Below are positions 1 to 5,908 of a stretch of 5,955 bases of DNA, in pieces. The notes beneath the pieces are model-generated. The model searched no databases, was not told the origin of the DNA, and saw nothing but the letters and a program-made list of their open reading frames with translations. Position numbers and translations under genes: made by a program. The number at the start of each line of letters is the position of its first letter. The stretch's first letter is position 1. Source of the DNA: an uncultured Lachnospiraceae bacterium (GTDB lineage: Bacteria; Bacillota; Clostridia; Lachnospirales; Lachnospiraceae); assembly GCA_949076555.1 (NCBI GenBank), contig CARUOB010000085.1, forward strand, positions 1-5,955. Reading direction: 5' to 3'.

Positions 1-25
1 GATACTTTAGAATTAATTGTGAAGA

Positions 26-200
26 GGCGGACTGCACAGGGTATTCCCTCGTGTCAGGTTCCGCCATATGGATTTTCTAAGATATTCCGGCGACAGCTGT
101 GAAATGCGGACGAAACCGAATTTCTGGATGCTGGACGGAATAAAAGAAAATCTCATATGCCTCCACAGGACGACTTCGGGAACACCCTGCGCAGTCCGCC
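26..200. repeat. Long imperfect palindrome (MITE-like or structured-RNA hairpin)
   Basis: Almost the whole 175-base stretch folds on itself. The outer arms GGCGGACTGCACAGGGT (26-42) and ACCCTGCGCAGTCCGCC (184-200) pair with one mismatch. Further in, CATATG plus GATTTTC (65-77) faces GAAAATC plus CATATG (146-159) with one bulged base. Then ATTCCG (84-89) pairs with CGGAAT (136-141), CAGC (94-97) with GCTG (130-133), GAAAT (101-105) with ATTTC (120-124), and CGG (107-109) with CCG (116-118), closing on the loop ACGAAA. No thymine run follows either arm, so an intrinsic terminator is unlikely. It lies just past the 3' end of the neighbouring zinc-ribbon gene and is clearly GC-richer than its AT-rich left flank. 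No target duplication is evident. A palindromic mobile repeat is my inference; a structured RNA is the alternative. Confidence 0.6.
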
Positions 201-211
201 GCAAACAGAAT

Positions 212-697
212 CTAAGGCTTCCATTTATGTCCGCAGTTCGCGCAGCGGTTCACGGTACTGCCGGAACCAACAAAGCCTGTCAGAAGGGAATAACCTCTCT
301 GGCCTGCGGTGATGTTGGTGGAACCGCATCTGGGACAGTGAACTTGATTTTGCTCCTGTTGATTAACTTGATTCCTCTGTTCTAATTGATTTTTAAACTG
401 CGCTAGTTTAAGTCCATATTCAATAATATCTTTTTGTTTGAGTTCAATCATTGCATCAATTATTTCTGTTGAATGCGTAACATTGTAAATCGTACGCGCA
501 TCCTCCTTACTGATGAGAGGTTGAATATTCATTTCTTCTATCATTTTATTTTTTTCATAATCAGACATTTTGATATATTCATCTTCTGTTACATTAAATA
601 CAATTTTGTCTCCTCCACAAAAACATTTTTTATCAGCCTCCATGGGTACTAATCCTTTAGAACCACATTTGGGACATATCCTTGCTTCCAATGCCAT
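212..697 (-). CDS. Double zinc-ribbon protein, 161 aa, function unknown
   Basis: A small soluble protein with zinc-binding cysteines at both ends. The N-terminus has CPKCG (Cys8, Cys11) followed by Cys25-x-Cys27. The C-terminus has CPRCG (Cys121, Cys124) and CANCG (Cys152, Cys155), separated by a glycine-rich hydrophobic hairpin. The middle (about residues 35-118) is polar and helical, with a glutamine-rich stretch before the last ribbon. The C-terminal half matches a small zinc-ribbon family common in Firmicutes genomes and prophages, where no function is assigned. The ATG at 695-697 has AAAGGAT (705-711) eight bases upstream, which supports this start. It is transcribed divergently from the tape-measure gene, and its promoter shares the same short intergenic region. 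The C-terminal ribbon is encoded by GC-rich DNA (about 212-345) while the rest is AT-rich, so the gene looks mosaic. The protein is complete. DNA binding or an adaptor role is possible but not shown. Confidence 0.85.
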   Translation of the reverse strand: MALEARICPKCGSKGLVPMEADKKCFCGGDKIVFNVTEDEYIKMSDYEKNKMIEEMNIQPLISKEDARTIYNVTHSTEIIDAMIELKQKDIIEYGLKLAQFKNQLEQRNQVNQQEQNQVHCPRCGSTNITAGQRGYSLLTGFVGSGSTVNRCANCGHKWKP

Positions 698-720
698 AGT
701 AATTATCCTTTCATCTTTAT

Positions 721-749
721 TTTATATTTATATTACTACATGTAGTCAA
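721..749 (-). promoter_or_regulatory. Sigma-A-type promoter for the minus-strand zinc-ribbon gene
   Basis: On the minus strand, TTGACT (744-749) is followed after exactly 17 bases by TATAAA (721-726), close to the vegetative consensus. Transcription would start near 714, just upstream of the AAAGGAT ribosome binding site at 705-711. No equally good promoter is visible for the divergent plus-strand gene. Confidence 0.65.
735..746. promoter_or_regulatory. 12-bp perfect palindrome, possible operator
   Basis: ACTACATGTAGT is a perfect inverted repeat in the divergent intergenic region. It overlaps the minus-strand -35 box and lies about 25 bases before the plus-strand ATG at 771. That position suits a dimeric regulator acting on both genes, but no regulator gene is visible in the window. 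Confidence 0.35.
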
Positions 750-770
750 TAATTGGAAGTTATTTATTAT

Positions 771-3524
771 ATGAACTCTGATATTATTTCTGATGCGCTC
801 GCACAAGTCACAGAAAATGGTATTGGATTAGGTAGTATATTTGATAAACTAAAAATCGACGTTGATAGTTATGAAAAGGTCATTAGACAGTTTTCTGAAT
901 TAGATCTAGAAGATTCAAACTTTAAACTAAATGATGGCAAAACAAACTGGTCCGCAATAGTCAAAACCATCGGCGACTGCGACGACACCGCCCTCTCCTA
1001 CTTCAAAACCCTTGATGACGGCAACGGCACAATCAACAATCAGGCTGCTTCCATGGAAGGCCTGTCCAAACATCTTGAAAAAACAGGAAACGGCTTCGCA
1101 TCCGCCGCTGTTAAAACAACCCTGCTGAACTCTGCCCTCAATGCGGGCATCTTTCTGGCTGTCTCTCTGGCTATTCAGGCCATTTCCACCGCTATTGATA
1201 ACTACATCCACAGGGTGGAAAACGCAAGGGAACGCACTGCTGAACTGCTTGACGAGTTCCAGCAGAGAAACGACTCCCTCTCCGGCCATAAAAAGGTGGT
1301 TTCTGAGTCTGCTGACCGCTATTCCCAGCTCTCGGAAGGCGTTGACCTGTCTACCAATGAAAACCGCTCCCTTTCCACACAGGAGTATGAGGAGTTTCTC
1401 GCCATCAATAAACAGCTTGCCGATTCCTTCCCCGGACTGACAAAGGGAATTGACGAAAACGGCAATGCCATCCTCTCCCTCGGTACCAACGGTATGACCG
1501 CAAAAGCCCAGCTCGAGGAACTGTTACAGACAGAGGAAGACTTAAGCAACTTTAAGACCGCCCAAGGGCTGGAAGAATCGTTTGCAGGCATCTACACTTA
1601 CATAGAAGAAGCGGCACAGGCTTCCGCCGAACTGGAAAGCACAGTCGCAGACTCCAATGAAGCCCTTGCGCATCTGCAGAAAACCGCGCCAAACGATATC
1701 AAACTGGATGACAGTCCCAACCAGCTGCTTTTCAGCGGAAACATAGGCAATGACGCAGAACTGAATTACTTAAACGCCCTTACTTCCTCCTCACGGGAGT
1801 TCTGGAAATCCTTAGACGGTTTAAGACGGGTAGAGCTTGCCGGTATTGGGATCGACGATGCCACACTTTTTACAACTTCCTATACCGAAGACGGGGCCTT
1901 TGAAATGTACTCACAGGCATACAAGCTCACAGATGAGGAAAAGGCCTCTCTGGAAGCCATCATGAAAGACAATGTTTCCACTGCTGGCGGCGCACTTCTG
2001 GATTCCATCGGAGCGCAGTCTCAGGAACTACAGGCAAAGGTCATGCAGGGAGAAAACGCATGGCGGGATTTTGTCCCGTCTCTGGTCTCCGGTATGCAGT
2101 CCAAACAGACTTTTCAGGATTTGGCTCCCGATATGCAGGACACTGTCATACAGTTCGTGGAGGAGCTTGATTACAGCTGCGCTTCCGCCATGAATGAATG
2201 GGACCCCGACCCTTACGCCTTTATCCGGGATAAGATCATCGTTCCTTTGGGTGGGCTGGACGCATCAGACCAGCAGCTTGTAAGCGACAGTCTCCAAAGT
2301 CTGCTTACTCTGGACAGGAACGCTCTAAGCATCGACGAGCTGGAGGAACAGATAACCGCTTATTCAACTGAAATTGCCAAAGAACTGAATATAGACCCCA
2401 TCGAATTAAAGGCGATGCTGGGGCTTGATCATGACGATACGAAGGAACGGCTGGAACAGTCCATCCGTGACATTTCAGCAGGTGACGGCACAGATGCAGC
2501 GAAGCAGTACAAAAATCTATCGGAATTAGCCGGAACTTTTACCGCAAAAGAGGCCGAGCTCTGGCTGCAGGCAACCCGTGGTGCAGAAAATGCACAACAG
2601 GCTACCCGGATGTACCATGAAGCCTTAGAAAAAGCAAACCATACAGAAATGGAACCGCCGCTTAAGGCAGATGCCTTTACCGTGATGGAGAACATGGAAG
2701 CCAAACTGAAACCGACGCTAAAATCCTTAAAATCCGCCTATGAAACCATATTTGCAGATGGATTCCACATAGACGCCACAGATTTTGAAGCGCTGGAAAA
2801 CATCCGTTCCACCATTGACTCCCTGCGCAAAACAGAAGGTCCTGATTTCCATTTCGACATGGAATCCTTCAACCGTTTCGCCGCCATCATGACTGACACT
2901 GACACCACACAGGCACAGGCAGAACAGGCTTTCACTGATCTGGCCGTCTCCATTTATCAGGCTGGCACAGCCACTAACGGGCTGACGCAGGAAACCGCCG
3001 GACTTTTCTCCGGACTGCTGTCATCGCTTGGCATTGTCAACGCGGATGAACTGGCCATGCGTGCGCTCGCCGAATCGAAGGGGGCAGCCCTCATCGCATC
3101 CCACAACCTTGCGGAAGCCTCACGCATAGACATGTTTAATCTGTTAAACGAAGGGCAGGCCGCAGGTATTACCCGTGAAATGATTTACCAGTTAGCCGCT
3201 TCTGAGATCGCCTACAACACCACCGGTTTAAGCGTAGAAGAAAAGATTGCCAAACTCGGGGAACTGGCCTCCGCCTACAATGACACAGCCACCTCCGCCC
3301 TTGCCGCCTCCGCTGCCAACCGGATAGCAAACGGACGTGGCGATTATGAGACAATCCTGTCCGATATGATGGCAAGTATCAAAAGGCAGACAGACTCCTA
3401 TAAAATAGAGTTTGACCCCATAAAGCCCGGAAAGACCTTTCTGCACCCCGCCAGAATACAGAAACGTATCATACAGATTTCCCTTTCTGTACTGTGGCGG
3501 CCTGCAGATGGCAGACTGATGTAA
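771..3524 (+). CDS. Tape-measure-like large helical protein (partial, probably degenerate)
   Basis: A 917-residue, largely helical, Ala/Glu/Leu-rich protein. A Cys-Asp-Asp motif followed by a Gly-Asn-Gly turn lies at about residues 68-92. One long hydrophobic segment (about 117-142, starting near SALNAG) is followed by a charged coiled-coil-like stretch (about 143-165), and helical repeats continue to about residue 880. This resembles the segment that follows the TP901-type core in long clostridial phage tail tape-measure proteins, which set tail length. That placement is from family recall. The core itself is absent at the N-terminus. The last 33 or so residues, after FDPIKPG, are basic and lack family character, suggesting a frameshift or recombination end. 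I chose ATG 771 because GGAAG (755-759) precedes it by 11 bases; TTG 753 would add six residues. The first 170 or so bases are AT-rich and the remainder GC-richer. The following gene begins 45 bases downstream on the same strand. Confidence 0.75.
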   Translation: MNSDIISDALAQVTENGIGLGSIFDKLKIDVDSYEKVIRQFSELDLEDSNFKLNDGKTNWSAIVKTIGDCDDTALSYFKTLDDGNGTINNQAASMEGLSKHLEKTGNGFASAAVKTTLLNSALNAGIFLAVSLAIQAISTAIDNYIHRVENARERTAELLDEFQQRNDSLSGHKKVVSESADRYSQLSEGVDLSTNENRSLSTQEYEEFLAINKQLADSFPGLTKGIDENGNAILSLGTNGMTAKAQLEELLQTEEDLSNFKTAQGLEESFAGIYTYIEEAAQASAELESTVADSNEALAHLQKTAPNDIKLDDSPNQLLFSGNIGNDAELNYLNALTSSSREFWKSLDGLRRVELAGIGIDDATLFTTSYTEDGAFEMYSQAYKLTDEEKASLEAIMKDNVSTAGGALLDSIGAQSQELQAKVMQGENAWRDFVPSLVSGMQSKQTFQDLAPDMQDTVIQFVEELDYSCASAMNEWDPDPYAFIRDKIIVPLGGLDASDQQLVSDSLQSLLTLDRNALSIDELEEQITAYSTEIAKELNIDPIELKAMLGLDHDDTKERLEQSIRDISAGDGTDAAKQYKNLSELAGTFTAKEAELWLQATRGAENAQQATRMYHEALEKANHTEMEPPLKADAFTVMENMEAKLKPTLKSLKSAYETIFADGFHIDATDFEALENIRSTIDSLRKTEGPDFHFDMESFNRFAAIMTDTDTTQAQAEQAFTDLAVSIYQAGTATNGLTQETAGLFSGLLSSLGIVNADELAMRALAESKGAALIASHNLAEASRIDMFNLLNEGQAAGITREMIYQLAASEIAYNTTGLSVEEKIAKLGELASAYNDTATSALAASAANRIANGRGDYETILSDMMASIKRQTDSYKIEFDPIKPGKTFLHPARIQKRIIQISLSVLWRPADGRLM

Positions 3525-3554
3525 CAGGAAAACCAGCCAACTACAAAACTAAAA

Positions 3555-3561
3555 AAGGAGG
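3555..3561 (+). promoter_or_regulatory. Strong ribosome binding site of second tape-measure gene
   Basis: AAGGAGG lies eight bases before the ATG at 3570, an ideal match to the 16S rRNA tail. It shows that the second tape-measure gene has its own genuine start and is not just the out-of-frame continuation of the gene before it. Confidence 0.85.
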
Positions 3562-3569
3562 AACTATCT

Positions 3570-4814
3570 ATGGACAATTCTTCGATGGAATCAAGGAACA
3601 ATTCTGAAATTCCAGCCGAAACCACAAATGATCTTTCAGAAGCGGTAAGACTGCTGTCCGACGGGTTCTCGGGTATTTCGAAGTTCTTTGGCTTACAGGA
3701 ATACCTAAAGAAAATCCCGGAAGAGGCAGTCCGGGTGGATGCCGCCATGACACAGTTAAGCCGGTCCACCGGCGCATCCGCTTCCGAGCTTCGCATTTAC
3801 TTTGATCAGGCAGCGGAAAGCGCACGCAGATACGGCATCTCCATCAGCGACCTGCTCGGGGTCACCGCTGAGTGGAGCCGCATGGGTTATGGTCTGCCGG
3901 ACGCCCATGCGCTGGCGGAAGCCGCTGCCCTTTACAGCCACATCACCGGCATGGATATCGGGTCATCCGGGGAGGCTCTGGCTTCCACTATGCAGGGCTT
4001 GCAGCTTGAGGCCGGGGAGGTCATGCAGCTTCTTGACATGCTGGCCGGAACCGGGCATGACCTTTCCATTGATCCCGCCGGAATCGGTAATGCGTTACAG
4101 GAAAGCGCGGCTTCCTTCCGCGCCGCGGACACGGACCTGTCACAGACCATCGCCCTGGTTGCCGGAGCTGACAGTGTCATTGCCGATCCCGGGACGGTTT
4201 CTGATTTATGGAACGCCGTGGAAACCCACATTTATGGCGCAAAGCTGGAGCTGGAGGCGGCAGGCGTAGAAACTGACGGAATGATATCATCCACTGTACA
4301 GTTACGGGATCTGGTGCAAAACCTGACAGGCTTTGATATCATGGTCGATTCTGCGGGCACACAGTTAAAAGATCTCTACAGTATCGTTGTGGGGATTGGA
4401 AGTGAATGGCAAAACCTGTCTGCATCCGAACAGAGCGGACTGCTGGACGCCCTTGCCGGTTCACAGGGAGATGCTCTCGGCTCCGTGCTTGACAATATCT
4501 CCGCCATTGAGACTGCCTATCAGTCAGCAGGTAATGCTTCCGGCTCCGCTTTGGCGGCACAGACGGAATACGAACAGAGAATCCAACATTCTCTTGACCG
4601 GCTGGAAGCGTCTTTTCAACATTTTGTAAACAACTTTCTTGGCGACGGCCTGTTGAAATGGGTTGCGGATTTTGGGAACGGCGCGGTAAACATACTGGAT
4701 TCCTTTACCGACTTTCTCGGTCCCCTCGCTTCTTTCGAAATGGCGGGTGCCGGAGTTGGCATCACTAAACTCGTTAAAAACTTAGATTGCCGAAAGGTAC
4801 TTAAAATTGCCTAG
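3570..4814 (+). pseudogene. Phage tail tape-measure core (TP901-like), cut by a group I intron element
   Basis: The 414-residue reading frame has the typical tape-measure core. A short polar leader (1-50) leads to VDAAMTQLSRSTGAS (about 55-70), then an alpha-helical region with MQGLQLEAGEVMQLLDML, IGNALQESAASFRAA and SQTIALVAGADSVIADP (about 140-208), then LRDLVQNLTGFDIM (about 245-258). A glycine-rich hydrophobic C-terminus follows (about 360-405). Such proteins line the tail tube and set its length. The start has an excellent ribosome binding site. The true exon ends at 4808 after an ATT codon: the last residue and the TAG stop at 4812-4814 belong to the inserted group I intron. Family members usually run for many hundreds of residues more, but no continuation is found beyond the element, so the gene is truncated unless the intron splices to a distant exon. 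No other tail gene is nearby. Confidence 0.8.
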
Positions 4815-5231
4815 ATTTTAAGTTGGTCTAACACAGATAAGGAAATGATAAAACGGTTCATAGTACAAGTCTGTGCGTTTGGGAGTTTTAAAATAAACCA
4901 ACGAGGAGTAATTGCTGGGACACGTCCATGAATATTCTACTAAAGCAGAATTGGCGACAATAAATGCGACAGGGCAAAAGCAGAAAAAACAGAATATTCG
5001 GCATATGGCAACAATTGTGCAAACATGCGGTACGCCTAAGTGCTGTTGACAAGACGCAATCAGCTTCACACATTCTCAGGATTTCATTCTAACGGCATAA
5101 CCCCTATAGATGGGACGAAACCCGTGCATGAGAATGGATGTTCAACGACTACCGATCCTCGGAGTATTTTCTACCTTACTGAAAATGCTTCTAATGTATA
5201 GTGTTATGCGGAAGTTTTGCAGTTCCTTCCG
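4809..5231 (+). ncRNA. Group I self-splicing intron core (P1 to P9)
   Basis: The helices drawn by hand are as follows. P1: exon CTTAAAATT (4800-4808) with internal guide GATTTTAAG (4814-4822), ending in a U-G pair at the 5' splice site. P2: TTGGT (4823-4827) with ACCAA (4897-4901). P3: CGAGGA (4902-4907) with TCCTCG (5156-5161). P4: GCTGG (4914-4918) with TCAGC (5060-5064). P6: CATTCTCA (5071-5078) with TGAGAATG (5129-5136). P7: AAC-G-ACTA (5144-5151, one bulged G) with TAGTGTT (5199-5205). P8: GAGTATTTTC (5162-5171) with GAAAATGCTT (5181-5190). P9: CGGAAG (5209-5214) with CTTCCG (5226-5231). The conserved TTCAACGACTA element of group I introns is at 5141-5151. A P5 extension is likely, from GAATATTCT (4930-4938) with AGAATATTC (4991-4999). 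The order and nesting, including the P3/P7 pseudoknot, are those of group I. The 3' splice site lies beyond P9 and was not identified. Confidence 0.9.
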
Positions 5232-5241
5232 TACAACCTTC

Positions 5242-5386
5242 GCGGCATATTTCCTGCCGCCCTGCTAGAAAAAATCTGCCGGCATGTCCAATGCCGTACC
5301 GTGTCATACTTAAGTATGTTGCTGACAATGCCACACTTGCATTGTTCGGGTTGGATAAAGTGAAGGCTTTAGGAAACCTAAAGCCT
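5242..5386 (+). repeat. Hairpin cluster, transposon right-end / possible omega-RNA scaffold
   Basis: Five successive inverted repeats follow the intron core: GCGGCA (5242-5247) with TGCCGC (5255-5260); CGGCAT (5280-5285) with ATGCCG (5291-5296); the palindrome CATACTTAAGTATG (5305-5318); ACAATGC (5325-5331) with GCATTGT (5339-5345); and AGGCTTTAGG (5364-5373) with CCTAAAGCCT (5377-5386) around a three-base loop. In IS605-type elements and IStrons such structures at the right end are recognised by the transposase, and in tnpB-bearing relatives they form the omega RNA scaffold whose guide is read from the flank. No TnpB gene is present here, so the guide-RNA role is inference. The last hairpin could also end transcripts weakly, but no thymine run follows it on the plus strand. 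Confidence 0.55.
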
Positions 5387-5404
5387 CTAAAAAGATCACC
5401 AATA

Positions 5405-5836
5405 TCAGAAATCAGACTTGCACTGGTTGCAATGCCACTGTTTGCTCACTTTTCCCATAGCAAACACGCCAAACAGCGCCACACTTCCCGCCTTGGAAAA
5501 GCCGGATATCTTTTTTGTGTTTTTGGAATGGCAGTAGGGACACTCTGCGTTGTTTCGGTACTTGTATTCCTCTGCTCTTTGTCTATGCTCCTCCAGAGCC
5601 TGTTCCTTACTAAAGTTTTCCCGGGCCTGCATGATTGGATTATTTTCCTTAGTTCCATATTCGCGCTTGAAATAGTCCCATACTAAATTTGCTGTATCAT
5701 TATCACACGCTGTTTGTTTTTGAACGACCTCTACCCCTTTCTGTTGGTCATCATCTGATATTATTCCTAACATATCAACAAAATCGCACAAATGTGCACT
5801 GCTTTCAAAATATTGTATAGCTTCCTCGTAATTCAA
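5405..5836 (-). CDS. Zinc-ribbon protein with helical N-terminal domain, 143 aa, function unknown
   Basis: The C-terminal 45 residues form a zinc ribbon: CPYC (Cys99, Cys102) and CNQC (Cys136, Cys139) flank a hydrophobic Gly/Ala-rich hairpin (about 117-128), and the protein ends in QWHCNQCKSDF, a terminus common to small Firmicutes zinc-ribbon proteins of unknown role. The N-terminal 95 residues are acidic, helical and without a recognised domain. There is no signal peptide or convincing membrane segment. The start is TTG at 5834-5836, preceded on the minus strand by a GAGG about ten bases upstream; the nearby ATG at 5841-5843 is in another frame. It converges on the interrupted tape-measure gene, and its stop lies about 10 bases from the probable right end of the IStron. 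It has no visible sequence relation to the other zinc-ribbon gene beyond the ribbon layout. The gene appears intact. Confidence 0.8.
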   Translation of the reverse strand: MNYEEAIQYFESSAHLCDFVDMLGIISDDDQQKGVEVVQKQTACDNDTANLVWDYFKREYGTKENNPIMQARENFSKEQALEEHRQRAEEYKYRNNAECPYCHSKNTKKISGFSKAGSVALFGVFAMGKVSKQWHCNQCKSDF

Positions 5837-5866
5837 CTTTCATAATCCTCATCTTTCTTTTTATTA

Positions 5867-5895
5867 ATCGTATCATAAAATGTATTTGACAGCAA
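5867..5895 (-). promoter_or_regulatory. Candidate promoter of second zinc-ribbon gene
   Basis: On the minus strand TTGCTG (5890-5895) and TACGAT (5867-5872) are separated by 17 bases, about 30 bases upstream of the TTG start. An overlapping -10 candidate TATGAT (5872-5877) also exists, with a poorer -35. The surrounding DNA is very AT-rich, so chance matches are possible. Confidence 0.4.
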
Positions 5896-5908
5896 CAAAT
5901 ACCATTTT
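5877..5908. repeat. AT-rich inverted repeat overlapping the promoter
   Basis: AAAATGTATTTG (5877-5888) pairs with CAAATACCATTTT (5896-5908) apart from one extra base, around a seven-base loop that holds the candidate -35 box. It could be an operator for the zinc-ribbon gene or a weak bidirectional terminator for a gene outside the window. The remaining bases to 5955 are AT-rich and I see nothing further in them. Confidence 0.35.

Larger units (their letters stand above)
4809..5394 (+). mobile_element. Non-autonomous IStron-like element (group I intron plus transposon right end, no transposase)
   Basis: Base composition and coding character change abruptly at the end of the tape-measure exon. 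The left half is a complete group I intron core. The right half is a chain of stem-loops ending in a 10-bp perfect hairpin (5364-5386), as expected of the right end of IS200/IS605 or IS607 type transposons. IStrons, first described as CdISt1 in Clostridioides difficile, combine exactly these two parts, and copies without any ORF are known. This copy has no tnpA or tnpB, so movement would need proteins supplied from elsewhere. The left boundary is set by the 5' splice site after T4808. The right boundary is uncertain within roughly 5387-5400; G5394 is only a suggestion for the intron's last base. It lies in the sense orientation of the interrupted gene, as splicing requires. Confidence 0.75.

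Noticed and set aside
26..200. Integron attC site or retron msd for the long palindrome
   Set aside because: No core-site sequences of an attC flank it, and no integrase or reverse transcriptase gene is present in the window.
68..385. 105-codon plus-strand reading frame and a 63-codon minus-strand frame over the left palindrome
   Set aside because: Both cross the palindrome, and the longer one continues antisense through the zinc-ribbon gene; no ribosome binding site or domain supports them.
3410..3604. Programmed frameshift joining the two tape-measure genes
   Set aside because: The alternative frame ends at 3604 without entering the second gene's frame, no slippery heptamer with a pseudoknot is evident, and the second gene has its own strong ribosome binding site.
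4874..4884. GTGCG start of a group II intron
   Set aside because: No domain V hairpin or reverse transcriptase follows, and the surrounding bases fit group I helices instead.
4818..5073. Two overlapping minus-strand reading frames of 83 and 61 codons
   Set aside because: They lie wholly within the folded group I intron core, and neither resembles a homing endonuclease or transposase.
5364..5395. Intrinsic terminator at the 10-bp hairpin
   Set aside because: On the plus strand adenines follow, not thymines; on the minus strand the thymine run precedes the hairpin. A transposon right-end hairpin fits better.
5201..5686. 161-codon plus-strand reading frame
   Set aside because: It starts inside intron helix P7 and its body is the exact antisense of the zinc-ribbon gene; it has no ribosome binding site of its own.
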